64,000 bases of DNA from Bubalus kerabau (Eukaryota; Chordata; Mammalia; Artiodactyla; Bovidae). The notes beneath the pieces were generated by a model. The model saw only the letters and a list, made by a program, of their open reading frames with translations. It had not been told where the DNA came from and did no database searches. Every line of letters begins with the position of its first letter. Positions within the stretch are counted from its first letter, which is position 1. Positions 1 through 11,319 of this stretch are shown here, in pieces. Position numbers and translations under genes: made by a program. The DNA is taken from NCBI RefSeq assembly GCF_029407905.1, contig NC_073630.1, positions 34,011,001 to 34,075,000 on the forward strand. The letters are read 5' to 3'.

Positions 1-690
1 AAGTAACTTTATTTTTGGTTTGGTTTTAATGTGGTCTGCATTTACTTTCATGTCTTAAACCAAACTCGCCAGTAAATGTAATAGTGATAATGCATTAATG
101 AAGTATGAAGTACAGCCATTCAGATTAAAATCTAAAGAAAGTAAATAATTGCCAGCTATTACTGTATGACCCAGACTCTGGTTTTAGCAGCCACAGCTGA
201 TTTTTCCAGTCCTGAAGGACTTAGGAATGATGGATTTCCTGCTGACAACAAAATAGCCTGAATTGTTTTTTTTTTCAAACAGAATGATAACCAAACCACA
301 GAGCATATCATGGTTTGCTTACACAGTTTAGAGTTTTCAGTAACTTTTATGCACTGTAGCATATTTACACATTATCCTTTTTGTGTCCCATATCTTTAAA
401 AAGCTTATGCTGTCTAGCTTTATTGCATGTGTGTAAACCAACTCAACTCACTAGTTCTCATTTGCTTGATCTTTAATGGATTGCCAAGTGTTTTCCTATT
501 TGTTTAATTTGGTTACTGTAAACTCTTGTGACTTAAGAAGAGTGAGAGGCAATATGTCCATTTTAAAGATGAGAAAGCTGACGTTGAGAGTAGTTAAAGC
601 TTACATTCTTATTCAGGGGGTGAAACGATAGATGCATGAATAACAATGCACAGCCATAGCTGGGTGTAGTGATCCATTTGTAGTCGGAGC

Positions 691-754
691 CACCCAAAGG
701 GCGCAGCTGTGAGTCTCTGGTTCACCCAAAGGGCGCAGCTGTGAGTCTCTGGTT
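691..754. repeat. Perfect 32-bp tandem duplication
   Basis: Two adjacent identical 32-bp copies (691-722 and 723-754) start CACCCAAAGGGCGCAGCTGT. The perfect identity suggests a recent duplication, probably by slippage or unequal exchange. Confidence 0.95.
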
Positions 755-1214
755 CTGTGTGTCTGTCTGTGTGCCCTGCCATTCACTCATCTCCACTCTA
801 ATGCCAGAAAATGACAAGTTCTGGATGGAAAGATACAAAAGAGTTACTGAAAGAATTCAAAAAAGGGTGTTCACATCAGAGTGGTCAGAGAGAAGGTAGC
901 CCATGAGATAGACAGAAACCTAACAGGCAGATAAAAGTGGAAAAGAAGGTAACATGAGCCAAGATGCAGAAGGGCATTGCAGGCTGGCGACAATGGAGTC
1001 TGTAATTCAGAAATAATGCCGGAATGTTGGTTAACATTATTTACAGCAGGCCTTATAGGAGAGACAAAGAAATCAGGAGTTATTTTATTATTATAGGAAT
1101 AATGTAATTCTTTCAGACAGTCGAAGAAGCAGTGAATCAAGGATAGTTGAATCAGTGTAAAGAAGAAGCGGGTAATACTGAGAGCCTGCCAAGAACCAGG
1201 AACTAGGCTGCCTT

Positions 1215-1560
1215 CAAAGCATTACAGTAAATGAAATAGGCCAGACCCCAAAGAACAAATATTGCATGTCTCCACATAAACGAGGTACCTAGGATAGGCA
1301 AGTTCAGAGAGACAGAGTTTAATAGAGTTTACCGGGGACTGAGGTGAACAGGAAAGTTCAGTTACTGTCTAATGGGTATAGTGTCTCTATTTGGGATGAT
1401 GAAAAATTTCTGGAAATGGAGAGTGGCTGTGGTTGCTTAGTATTTTAAATGTACTACTGCCAGTGAATTGCGCACTCAAGAATGGTTAAAATGACAAATT
1501 TTATATTATCATTAGTGCACACAGCCCATTTCTTGGAGTTGAGGCTGCCAATTAAATTAT
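1215..1560 (+). mobile_element. Old L1 3'UTR-like fragment
   Basis: Phrases such as AAATGAAATAGGCCAGACCC, GAGGTACCTAGGATAGGCAA and TTTGGGATGATGAAAAATT resemble the 3' end of ancient mammalian L1 (L1M type). A related copy is seen at 5870-6180. It is diverged, so the borders are approximate. Confidence 0.6.
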
Positions 1561-2307
1561 ATTTTATCACAATTAAAAAGTAGAAGAAGAGATATGGATC
1601 AGTAACTTGAAGGAAAGAAAAGCTAAGAAGATAAGGAAATTTTCAAATGTTTAAAGATTATGAGCAGTGAGTCAGGAAGGAGGGATCAGTGGTGGAGGAA
1701 GGTTTCAAAGTGAGAGGATCTGGAATAAATCTTTGACGTGTATAAAGAGCAAATTGAGAAAATGTGCATCTGATGGTTACTGCTTTTTCTGTGAAGTTAC
1801 CTTTCTGAAGGCCTGAAGGGTGTCATAAAGGTTTAGCAACATTACTATAATGTATAAAATGATATCTGAGGGAAAAAAATTACCAAAATACGTCACAGAC
1901 TTGACTGAGGCTAGAAATCATAAATTATTCACAAAGCCAATAATTTCTTCAATGGATTATATTAAGCAGTATTTAGGAGTCCTGAAGCAAAAGCAGATTT
2001 TTTAAAACAGTAGTTTGGTTGATCCAACCTTGGTGACTATGAGTCCTTTGGAAAAGGATGATGAGATGAAGAAACATTAGGTAGATTTTGTTGAAAAGAG
2101 TTTTAGGAAATGAAATGAGGAACAGCAGGGGCTATCAAAGAAAATAGAAACTCATCCAGCAAGATATTGGTATAATACCAGGGTGTACCACAAAAGGATT
2201 CTAGACGCTAAAGATGTATTTCAGAAGCCTGAATTATCAGAAGACTTTCCAAGGAAGAAAGTTACACAGTGTTTAACATTTGGCCTGAAACACCTGGCAC
2301 ATCCTTG

Positions 2308-2415
2308 TCTCTCCCTCCTTCTCATCGATCCTCCTCCATTTCCCCTCCCCTGTTTTTCTTTCCCTTTGCTTTTGCTTTCTCTCATCATCTCCCTCTCTTG
2401 CTTCTCACTTTTTCC
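2308..2415. repeat. Pyrimidine-rich tract
   Basis: About 100 bases are almost all C and T on the + strand (CTCTCCCTCCTTCTC ... CTCTCTTGCTTCTCAC). Such tracts can form triplexes or bind polypyrimidine-tract proteins. It lies about 250 bp before the E1 acceptor. Confidence 0.7.
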
Positions 2416-2499
2416 AAGAGGCATGCAATGATTACTCTGATGATACTGAAGGAACTGATTTGTTTTTCGTGTAATTGACTATCCTTTTTCACAGTTGTG

Positions 2500-2625
2500 G
2501 AGTCCATGGATACAGAGGGCCAACTGTATTCTGCCTTTTTGTTAAATGAACCTGAGCATCTGTGGATCAAGATATCCGTGGTGTTCCAAGAACCAATCCT
2601 CTGTAGATACTGAGGGATGACTGTA
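2500..2625. mobile_element. Tigger/MER2-like DNA transposon fragment
   Basis: GTCCATGGATACAGAGGGCC...CTGTAGATACTGAGGGATGA is typical of the ends of small Tigger-type (TcMar) elements common in mammals. The family assignment is from memory of the consensus and is approximate. Confidence 0.5.
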
Positions 2626-2663
2626 ATTAAATTTCAGATAACTGACTTTGTTTTATTTTATAG

Positions 2664-2892
2664 GTTCTGGCTGATCGATTGTCGACAAATTCAGGAATCT
2701 GTTACCTTTGCATCACAAGTGTATAGAGAAATTATCTGTGTACCATATATGGCAAAATTTGTAGTGTTTGCCAAATCACATGACCCCATTGAAGCCAGGT
2801 TGAGGTGTTTCTGCATGACTGATGATAAAGTGGATAAGACCCTGGAACAACAAGAAAACTTTGCTGAGGTGGCCAGAAGCAGGGATGTGGAG
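2664..2892 (+). CDS. ANK2: ANK2 exon E1: end of ZU5, start of UPA domain
   Basis: The acceptor ...TTTTATAG precedes 2664 and the donor GAG|GTACTG follows 2892. The first base completes an arginine codon split across the upstream intron. The exon then reads FWLIDCRQIQESVTFASQVY and continues through CVPYMAKFVVFAKSH to ARSRDVE. This is the end of the second ZU5 module and the first half of the UPA domain, which packs against ZU5 in the ZU5-ZU5-UPA supramodule of ankyrins. The upstream exon lies outside the window, so this is a partial CDS. The last codon ends exactly at the junction (phase 0). Confidence 0.96.
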
Positions 2893-2969
2893 GTACTGTG
2901 TTTTAAAAACCAATTTATGTTAGTATGTTGTTTATACCTCTTTTAATATATTTAAAATAGTATTTAATA

Positions 2970-3180
2970 AATGTTATTCAGTCACTAAGTCATGTCCAAC
3001 TCTTTGCGATCCCATGAACTGGAGCCTACCAGGCTCCTCTGTCCCTGGAATTTACCAGGCAAGAATACTGGAGTGGGTTGCCATTTCCTCTTCCAAGGGA
3101 TCTTCCCAACCCAGGGACTGAACCTGCATTTCCTGCATTTGCAGATGGGTTCTTAATGCTGAGCCACCAGGGAAGCCCAT
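2970..3180 (-). mobile_element. Bov-tA SINE
   Basis: The minus strand reads GGGCTTCCCTGGTGGCTCAG-like head, a tRNA-Glu B-box region, and ACTCCAGTATTCTTGCCTGG, ending with the BovB-like GAGTTGGACATGACTTAGTG tail. A short target duplication (TAATAAAT) flanks it. Bov-tA elements are ruminant-specific. Confidence 0.9.
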
Positions 3181-3469
3181 CTAATAAATAATGCCATCAA
3201 AAACAGACCAGTCAACATCTTGACAGTTAGAAGGCCAGTGTCTAAAATGCGCTATTTTTAGCCAATTTGGACCCATTCAATAGGGATAAAAGGACTCTTT
3301 TAAAGATTATTAAGGGAAAAATTATGCATTTTTAATAAAATTATAAGTATATAAATGGATATAGCAATTCACATGTTGTTATGTTTCCTTGTTCTTTTTT
3401 TTTTTTGAGGTGACTATTTATTGGATTTTTTTCCCTGTTATTCTTTAATCATAAAGAAAACAACCTGGA

Positions 3470-3612
3470 GGGGTGGAATGGGTGGGATGGAGGTTCAGGA
3501 AGGAAGGGGCATGTGACTCCCGTGGCTGACTCATGCTGATGTTCGGCAGAAACCAACACAACATTGTAAAGCAATTACCCTCCAATTAAAAATAAGCAAA
3601 TTTTAAGGAAAT
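3470..3612 (+). mobile_element. L1 3' end (ruminant type)
   Basis: GGGGTGGAATGGGTGGGATG...CAGAAACCAACACAACATTG and TAAAGCAATTACCCTCCAAT followed by an A-rich end is the 3'UTR of bovine-type L1. It is a strongly 5'-truncated copy. Confidence 0.8.
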
Positions 3613-4046
3613 TGAAAAACTAGTAAAGGAAACAGCCCAGGAGGTATATCCTTTGTGTAAACGTAAAAATACAATATCCAGGACTTTGCTACACTACTTT
3701 TTCTTATTTCTTAATTTTCCATCAGTGTGGATCTTTGATATTGAATTCAAGTAACCCAATTCATTGTGATGTCAAAAATAAAAATTTATGATTTAAAGAC
3801 ATAATGATTTGGGAAAATAACATGGTACAGTGTTAGAAATGAGTACAGTAAGATTAAAGGCCCCCATGCATTTGAAGATTCTTATTACTAGTAAAAGGGA
3901 GTGCTGGTCCATGCTTGTCACAGATAAGACAAAATGTCAGTCAGGATTTTAAAGATTATTGTATGCACATTTTAAGAATTTTAATGTTCCAGTAATGTAA
4001 GAATTTCAGCTATGGCATTCTTTTTGTTTTTCTCTATTTTCATCAG

Positions 4047-4172
4047 GTCTTAGAAGGAAAACCCATCTATGTTGATTGTTTTGGCAACCTGGTGCCATTA
4101 ACCAAGAGTGGCCAACATCATATATTCAGTTTTTTTGCCTTCAAGGAAAACAGACTTCCTCTCTTTGTCAAG
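4047..4172 (+). CDS. ANK2: ANK2 exon E2: UPA domain middle
   Basis: The 126-bp exon (42 codons, phase 0 at both ends) follows the acceptor TTTTCATCAG and precedes AAG|GTAATA. It encodes VLEGKPIYVDCFGNLVPLTK, then a histidine-rich turn and FSFFAFKENRLPLFVK. This is the beta-rich middle of the ankyrin UPA domain. It joins directly after DVE of E1. The sequence is nearly unchanged from what is known of mammalian ankyrin-B, so a functional exon is very likely. Confidence 0.96.
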
Positions 4173-6345
4173 GTAATATATACATGAAATTTGGGCATGT
4201 GTTTTATTCAGCATCAAGTAAGGCTTTGACTACTTTTGGTAGAAGAGAATATTTGGTTTTCAGTAATTTCTAATGATTTTTTTAAAAGTATTTCTATAAA
4301 ATTTTAAACTCGTAAAAATTATTTTTTAAAATTTCAGATTCAACCTTGATTTTTAGTTATAGGCTAAGAATGAGGGACAAATTGCCAACTGATTAATTAG
4401 GAAAACTGGTCATTCTTTTCCAAATTTTAAGAGAAGCCTCACTTTATTTTTTTAACTATTATTATTTCTTTTAAATATTTGCGCTTAAATTTTTTTAATA
4501 TATGAACTTCACAAATGTGGAGACCAAAAAGAGTTCTTAGTGACAAATTTTTATAGTAAAAGCTCTTAAAAGACCCAGTTAATCTATCAGGAAGTTATCC
4601 CAGATAGAGCAATAGACTGGATATACGTTCATAAATTCATTCAACAAACATTTGTGCAGACACTTTAATGTACCATGACTTTGTTGTCCCTGTTTAGGAA
4701 TGTTAATCTAGGTTAGGAATTTATCATATTTAACATATGCAATTTATCATAATTTAACATATGCAAGTTGCATTTTAGATACCAGTTCTGAAGAGAACAA
4801 AAATGAGTATGAGGGAGAGATTCATGAAATAAAAGGAAATAATAATTCTATTTAAGTTTTATTGTCTGTTTTCTCAAGATCTCTACTGAAGGCCTTAATT
4901 GTGCCATTTCTGGTTCAATGGTTTTCCTGATTAAAGATAGGTTCTTCTAAGGGGTAATGGATCCATTTACTATAAACAGCTATGTAATTATGCTAATATT
5001 TGATATTGTTAGTGGGCAAAAATTATCCTATAGACACCAAATACAAAAATAGGAAAATGACTTAAACATTTCTATAAAGAAGATGTACAAATCGCCAATA
5101 AACACATGAAATAATGTTTAACAGCAGAGAAATTCAAATTCAAACCACTACGAGATACTACTCAGTACTTATTAGGATGGCTATTATCAAAAACAAAACA
5201 AAATAGCAAATACTGGTGAGGATATGGAGAAATGGGGACCCTGATGCCTTGCTGGAAGGAGTGTAAAATGGTGTAGCCATTCCATACTGTGGAAAAGAGT
5301 ATGACAGTTCCTCAAAAAGTTAAAACATAGAAATAGTATATCATCCAGCAATTCCCCAAAAATTGAAAGCAGAGACTCAACCATTTACTTGCAATGTTCA
5401 TAGCAGCATTATTCCCAATAGTCAAAAAGTAGAAATATTCCAAATATCCATCAACAGATGAATGGATATACAAAATGTGATATATGCATACAATGTAATA
5501 TTATTCAGCCTTAAAATGAGTAAAATTAGCCAGACACCAAAAGACAAATATTGTATGTTCTCTCTTGTATGAGATACCTAGAGTCATCAACTAGTCAGAA
5601 AATAGAATAGTGGTTACCAGGATATGGGGGAAGGAAGGAATGGAAAATTATTTTTTTATGGAAACAGTTTCAGTCTGTGAAGGTGAAAACATTCTGAAGA
5701 TGCATGGTGGTAATGATTGTACAACAATGTGTATGTACTTAATGCTAGTTAACTATACATGTAAAAATGGTTGAAATGATGTTTTATGTACAATTTAACA
5801 CAATTTTTTAAAAAATGAAATTCTGGTATATATTGCAATGTGACTGAATCTTGATAATATTATGCAACCTGAAATAACAGATACAAATGAACAAAGATTG
5901 TATAACTCTGTCTATATAAGGTACCTAGAACAAGCAAATTTATAGGGACAGAAAGTTAAGTAGAGGCTATTAGGTGCTGAAGGGAGAGGAGAATGGGGAG
6001 TTATTGCTTAATGGTGTAATGTTTCTGTTTGGGATGATGGGAAATTTTGCACAGTAGTGATAATCACGTAACTTTGCGAATGAGCTTCATGCCACTGAGT
6101 TATATGCATAACAATGCTAAGATTATAAGTGGAAATGGTCAGTTTTATGTTATGTATACTTTACCACAATTTTTAAAAAGCTGAATGATTTTTTTAATCG
6201 TTCTAAATGATAATAGGAAAGGGCAAAAGGAACACTTCCAAAGCAAGTGAATTTTACTTTTCTCTGGTTCTTTTGAGTGGCATCTCACTAAAGTAAACAG
6301 TGTGTGTCACACGTGAGTGAAGCATGTATGCCTTTCTTGTTCAAG
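4173..6345 (+). other. ANK2: ANK2 intron E2-E3
   Basis: The first 800 bases look unique and A/T-rich. From about 5000 onward most of the intron is old L1 3' sequence in two adjoining blocks. Confidence 0.65.
5000..6180 (+). mobile_element. Old L1 (L1M-like) ORF2 end and 3'UTR, two blocks
   Basis: The first block has TATTAGGATGGCTATTATCA, GGTGAGGATATGGAGAAATG and CAACAGATGAATGGATATAC, the standard end of L1 ORF2 and 3'UTR. The second block (about 5830-6180) repeats the GGTACCTAGAACAAG and TTTGGGATGATGGGAAATTT phrases. Both are + oriented and diverged, so two insertions or a duplication are possible. Confidence 0.75.
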
Positions 6346-6468
6346 GTACGTGATACGACTCAGGAACCTTGCGGACGACTATCATTTATGAAAGAGCCAA
6401 AATCTACAAGAGGCCTGGTGCACCAAGCTATTTGCAACTTAAACATCACCCTGCCAATTTATACGAAG
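6346..6468 (+). CDS. ANK2: ANK2 exon E3: end of UPA domain
   Basis: The 123-bp exon (41 codons, phase 0-0) lies between TTGTTCAAG and the donor AAG|GTATTA. It encodes VRDTTQEPCGRLSFMKEPKS followed by TRGLVHQAICNLNITLPIYTK, the last strands of the UPA domain. The open frame before the next exon is short because the exon itself is short, and a longer open frame on the same strand here is a shadow. It follows E2 and precedes the acidic linker E4. Confidence 0.96.
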
Positions 6469-7334
6469 GTATTATAATCTGCTATAGTGCAATTCAGGAT
6501 GTAGAGGATTTGATTTTCAAATCCTTTAGGATAGATACAGGCAAAGACACTGAATGCAACCATGTATAGTAGTCATTTTTGATACCCTGTCCAATTTGTG
6601 ATGTTCCATTTAAGTAAGGAAAAAAGTAGCTCTACCTTATTTTGCATTAAATTCACTTTGATGGAAAAGTTTCTATAAATATGTATTGGGTATGGAAGAG
6701 AGAAAATTTCAGTGTAAGATGTAACCTTTTGGACTGATTCTGAACATAGAATTATTCACTTTGCCTTCCTTATGGTTTTGTGCGCCCTCCCGGCACCATG
6801 CTAGTGGTGCTCTCGGCCCTGCCAGAACATTAGGGGTGTTAGCTTCTGTTCACTGCCAGTTCACAGGTGGATTATGTGTTACGAAATTCAGAGCAACTTC
6901 AGGGTGTTTTACCTTGTTGCTAAAATAATTATGTGTTCGTCTTGTAACCTGTACTATCTGGGGAGCATCAGATTCATTTTTTCCAACTATTTTAACATGA
7001 TTAGTATACAAAATACTCACATGTTATAGGAATAGATTTGAAACACTGTTGAAAGGAAAGTTAATACTTGACCCAAATCTACTAGAAGTTTTTCTTTCTA
7101 TTCAAACCTCTCCTCTTTACAGAATTCCTTGATTACTCTGATCAAATCAAAGAAGACTAGGGAATAGATTAAATGTTGGGAAAAGCTTCTCTTATTTTTT
7201 GAAAAATTTTGACCAGTATTCCTTGTTAATGGAAAGTTCCCATGTGGCAATTTATAGACGGTTATAGCAAGTTGTCAGAGTGTATTTTAGAGGTTGAGAA
7301 GTGGGATACTGGCAGGTGAGACTTGGAGGAGAGG

Positions 7335-7420
7335 TGAAAAGTGAAAGTGAACGTGGTTCAGTCGTGTCCGACTCTTTGCGGGCTGATTCTTTATCTGCTG
7401 AGTCACAAGGGAAGCCCAGG
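7335..7420 (-). mobile_element. Internally deleted Bov-tA SINE
   Basis: Both ends of a Bov-tA are present, GTTCAGTCGTGTCCGACTCT and GAGTCACAAGGGAAGCCC, but the centre is missing, leaving about 85 bp. The join suggests an internal deletion after insertion. Confidence 0.75.
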
Positions 7421-8162
7421 AGGAGAGGTAGAAACATATTTAAAATCCTAAATCTTAACTCCATGAAACAGAACATTTTCTATGTTTATTTTCATTCACC
7501 ATTTTTCACGATTAATTATTCTTACAAATTAGAAATCGGTCACATAGAGAAAACCATGTAGCATCATATTTAACACTAAATTCTTATTTAATGATCAAAA
7601 TGAAATGAAATACCAGAATCTGCATATGTAAATTTACATGTTAATTACAAGAATTAAAATACAGCAGTAGACATCTGCATCCAAATAACTGTTATCTAAC
7701 AGCATTCCAGTGGTAAAGAATATACTTTGGGGGTTGTAGTGCTGAGCACTTTTGAATCACTGAAGCAGAATGTCAAATAAGAACCATAGAGAAATATGTC
7801 AATGCTGGGGCAATCCATCTGAGTGATGTGTAAAGATGAATGAGCTTTGTCTCTGATTCAAATGAGCTTTCAGTATGCTATAAAAGAAAGCATTTAGTTC
7901 ATTATTCCTTTTTGTATCTAAGTCAAGATATATCCGGCACAGTTATTAATTCTATGATGGTCCAGGACAGCTCTCCATTTAGTAACTAAAACAAAAAGAA
8001 AACATTGACAAACATGGTAGAGTTTAGATATATTTTAGAACAGGGTAGCTCTTTATTACAAGAGAACTCCTAAGTATTGCCTGTGTATTGAAAATATCTT
8101 CACTGCATGTTCATTTGTGGCTTTTAACATGTTTAATCAATACCTGTAATGGCTGAGATATT

Positions 8163-8537
8163 CAGTTCAGTCACTTCAGTTGCTTAGTCGTGTCCGACTC
8201 AGCGACTCCATGGACTGCAGCACACCAGGCTTCCCTGTTATTCACCAGCTCCCGGAGTTTGCTCAAACTCATGTCCATTGAGTCGGTGATGCCATCCAAC
8301 CATCTCATCCTCTGTTGTCCCCTTATCCCGCCTTCAGTTTTTCCCACAGTGAGGGTCTTTTCCAGTGAGCCAGTTCTTTGCATCAGGTGGCCAAAGTATT
8401 GGAGTTTCAGCTTCAGCATCAGTCCTTCCAATGAATATTCAGGACTGATTTCCTTTAGGATGGACTGGTTGGATCTTCTGCTGTCCAAGGGACTCTCAAG
8501 AGTCTTCTCCAATACCACAGTTTAAAAGCATCATTAT
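8163..8537 (-). mobile_element. BovB LINE 3' fragment with target duplication
   Basis: The minus strand carries the last ~375 bp of a BovB (RTE) LINE: CATCCTAAAGGAAATCAGTC, CCAATACTTTGGCCACCTGA and the CTGAACTGAA end. An 11-bp duplication GCTGAGATATT flanks it (8152-8162 and 8538-8548), showing intact insertion borders. Confidence 0.93.
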
Positions 8538-8913
8538 GCTGAGATATTATCATCACCATTTCTGTAGACATATGCCATCCAATCCATGAAATGTCACACT
8601 TTGTGGCTGCTGGTAACCTATATCTGAAATGAGTACATTTATAATATTAGTTCTTTCGTCTGATAGATTAGTATATTTATAATTTTGGTTCTTTTGTCTT
8701 TTGAATCTACAGATGTTTGCATTTAAATCAATCTTCTTTAATTTTTGTGCTTGTCTTCTGTAAACTGTTAGTAAGAAAAAATATGCGAATGCTAACTGTA
8801 TGCTTGCCTGCTGATGTTTGCTGTCAGGGTATTTAGTCTTGTCTTCTCTTCTAAATGCTTTCTACTCTTCCTGCTCTCTTTCTCCATCTTGCATGGCGTC
8901 TTGGGGTGGCCAG

Positions 8914-8946
8914 GAATCAGAGTCAGATCAAGAACAGGAGGAAGAG
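8914..8946 (+). CDS. ANK2: ANK2 exon E4: 11-residue acidic micro-exon
   Basis: This 33-bp exon encodes ESESDQEQEEE. The acceptor is GTGGCCAG and the donor is GAG|GTAATT. It is phase 0-0, so it could be skipped without frame change. It forms the start of the acidic linker between the UPA domain and either the giant insert or the death domain. Identification rests on matching the known linker of ankyrin-B and on the exact frame continuity between E3 and E5. Confidence 0.93.
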
Positions 8947-9202
8947 GTAATTATACGGCACTGTCGCTTGTTAATGGCTGTGTCATTGCTGTAACCACCG
9001 ATAAGAGCACATGATTAACAGAGGAGGGTTATACAGTTGTTTTTAGTAATTGAAGGGTCACAATTTTACTTAACCTCCCTGAGCCTGTTTTCGCATGTTA
9101 CGGACTGATTTCATAGGACACTAAAACTTCCCTATAAATTATTACCTGTCTGTGCAGTAATACAGATTTCTCTACCAATTACTGAAAATCAAACCACAGT
9201 CT

Positions 9203-9528
9203 CAGTGGTTCTCAAACGTTGGTCAGGAGATGCCGGGAGGAGAAAACCGTTTCCTTAGTACTGAGTCATCATTTGCCTTTTAGCCCCCATATCCTCACAA
9301 GCTACACAGAAGTATTCCAGAGGCTGCATTGCATATGATGACATTATCACCCCGACACTATGGAATGTGGGTTTGTTTACACTTGGGTTCTTGTATTTTC
9401 TCAGCTATCATTTGTAATACAGATACATATTTATATATGTTAAACATAAGCAAAAGTTCTTCACACTCCCCAGTATTTTTTTAGGAGTATAAAGGGCATC
9501 TTAAGAACAAAAAGTTTGAGAACCACTG
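9203..9528. mobile_element. hAT-type non-autonomous DNA transposon (MER5-like)
   Basis: Perfect 15-bp terminal inverted repeats, CAGTGGTTCTCAAAC (9203-9217) and its complement (9514-9528), bound a 326-bp non-coding element. CAGTGGTTCTCAAAC is the typical end of MER5/Charlie-family elements. No clear 8-bp target duplication remains. Confidence 0.85.
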
Positions 9529-9597
9529 AAAACAAAAGGAGCATATAGTTCATCCATCTTACTATATTAATATTATAATGCAGAACTCTACTAATAA

Positions 9598-9770
9598 TGA
9601 GCACTTCTTATAAGGTAGACACTTTATTAAGTATTCCACATACCCCATCAACAGTGATCTCACAGTCATGCTAAAAGATGTATGTTGTCAGACCATAAGT
9701 GCTATATGACAGATGAAAAAAATGAGTCTTAGAGAGATTACCTTGAATAAATTTTAGCCATTTGAATTAT
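9598..9770 (+). mobile_element. MIR SINE
   Basis: GAGCACTTCTTATAAGGTAG, ACAGATGAAAAAAATGAGTC and TTAGAGAGATTACCTTG follow the MIR core order. The copy is diverged, as expected for this old family. Confidence 0.65.
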
Positions 9771-10853
9771 ACCTGCTTTGATAGTCAAAGAAAGTATATG
9801 TTTTTTTCCTAATAAAGATCTGAAAATGCCTAAGCATTACAGAAATGAAAGAAATTATTGAAAAAGTTCTTATACTTAATTAACATATTGCTTCATATCT
9901 CTAAGACATACAAATGGAATTGTTATTTGTTTCACATAAATGTTTTCAAATATACCAGTTTTCTTTTTTAATGTTGTTCTGATGGATTTGAAATACAAAA
10001 CCATGAAGAAAAAGATAATACATACCCTTGTGCTCACCAGCTTAAAATTTAAGGCCTTTATTAGTTCGGAGACTACCCATCAATTCCCTTCTCTATTCAT
10101 ACCAGCGGTGGAGCAGGATGAGAGGGGTGATTATAGCCTCATTGTGCTACCGTGTATGACCAGATGCACAATAAACTTACAAGACTGAAGCCATGCCTGC
10201 CCTCAAGTGTGCAGTCACTCTTTGCCTCACGTATCGTTTCCCTTCTGTAGCTGACGACTCGATCCCCAGGCTGGTCAAATGATACCTACATACTTTGTTG
10301 AAAGAGCAACACAGTTATGAAACCAGCTTTGCTATTATATCCAAATGAGTTTTTCTGCTAGGCTTACGATTTTCTATTGAATATTTTCAGGAACTATTCA
10401 GTGCAATAGATCTAGTTTGTGTTATTTTGGGGATTTGGAATTCTGTCTTGTAACTAATAATGAAACTGTTTCTATAGAACATATCACCTGGGCATGTTCT
10501 TTGCTTTTTCTCAACTAAATTGACACTGTTTTATACCTACTTCACTTTTTTTTTTTGGCCCTTTTCCCTAATATCTATTTCTAACATCAAACACCTCTAG
10601 GTCATATCTTCCCAAAGAAACATGTTGGAAAGGACTTTCTACCCATAGTGTCTAGAAAGCAGATTTGTTTTTTCCAAAGTTAGGATAAGAATCAAAGACA
10701 CTCTTGGGGAAGAACCGTAGCAAATTACTCTGACCTTCCTATAACTTATGGTGTCTCCCATGTTTATAATTATGATAGAGTTTATTGTGTACATCGGGGA
10801 TGTGGGACACAGCACTATTTGTAACCATTCAATTTATGTATCTTTTCTTTCAG

Positions 10854-10875
10854 ATCGATATGACATCAGAAAAAA
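10854..10875 (+). CDS. ANK2: ANK2 exon E5: 22-bp micro-exon before the giant exon
   Basis: Only 22 bp long, this exon encodes IDMTSEK plus the first base of the next codon. It has a strong polypyrimidine tract and acceptor (CTTTTCTTTCAG) and the donor AAAAA|GTAAG. It ends in phase 1. Joining to E6 gives KNDETEST. Joining directly to E7 gives KNQQDEQE. Both are open, so this micro-exon is the branching point between giant and non-giant ankyrin-B. It is too short for ORF scanning and was found from the known protein sequence and splice signals. Confidence 0.93.
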
Positions 10876-11231
10876 GTAAGATTCCAAATAAAACTGAGTT
10901 TGTGTGAAAGCTGGCTACAATAAAGAAAAGCATGAATTAAGATGCAAGCTAGTTGCCATTACTAACCATTATAACAATTATATTTTTATATTATCCTTAT
11001 TAATCATTAATATATTTTTAGAGAAGCAGCTTGGCCAGTTAAATTATGAATATATCTAATTTGTGAGCAAATTATCAGTAAAATGCAATGATTATTCATC
11101 TAAGCATTCACTTTCTTTTGGATCCCTGTTAACCCTGCTTTTGCTGTTATGCTTGTTTAGAAACTCACCCTACCGTTTTTGTCCATTTGTTAGCATAACA
11201 TTGTCATCTCATTTTTTTTAAGCTCTGATGT

Positions 11232-11319
11232 GACAGTATCACTTTTTATATCAAGCGACCCTGACATCAGTAGAGAGCTCATTACTTATGTAGGCCACAC
11301 CTGCAAAAGTGATACTGTC
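11232..11319. repeat. Perfect 15-bp inverted repeat, 58-nt loop
   Basis: GACAGTATCACTTTT at 11232-11246 pairs perfectly with AAAAGTGATACTGTC at 11305-11319. Short weaker pairing extends outward. It could be a miRNA-like or editing-prone hairpin, or the relic of a small palindromic transposon. I do not recognise the family. Confidence 0.8.

Larger units (their letters stand above)
1..2663 (+). other. ANK2: ANK2 intron upstream of E1 (partial)
   Basis: No exon is recognised here. It holds an old L1 3'UTR-like stretch (about 1215-1560), a 32-bp tandem duplication (691-754), a long pyrimidine-rich tract (about 2308-2415) and a DNA-transposon-like fragment (about 2500-2625). The rest is A/T-rich unique DNA. 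Confidence 0.7.
2893..4046 (+). other. ANK2: ANK2 intron E1-E2
   Basis: It contains a Bov-tA SINE (2970-3180) and an L1 3' end (about 3470-3612). The remainder is A/T-rich with no other recognised element. Confidence 0.7.
6469..8913 (+). other. ANK2: ANK2 intron E3-E4
   Basis: It holds a short Bov-tA remnant (7335-7420) and a BovB 3' end (8163-8537). The rest appears unique; no further exon is seen. Confidence 0.65.
8947..10853 (+). other. ANK2: ANK2 intron E4-E5
   Basis: It contains an hAT-type non-autonomous transposon (9203-9528) followed by a MIR SINE (about 9598-9770). The rest is unique; no exon is recognised. Confidence 0.65.

Noticed and set aside
8171..8525. Overlapping open frames of over 100 codons on both strands
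   Set aside because: They lie entirely in a BovB 3' fragment with target duplications.
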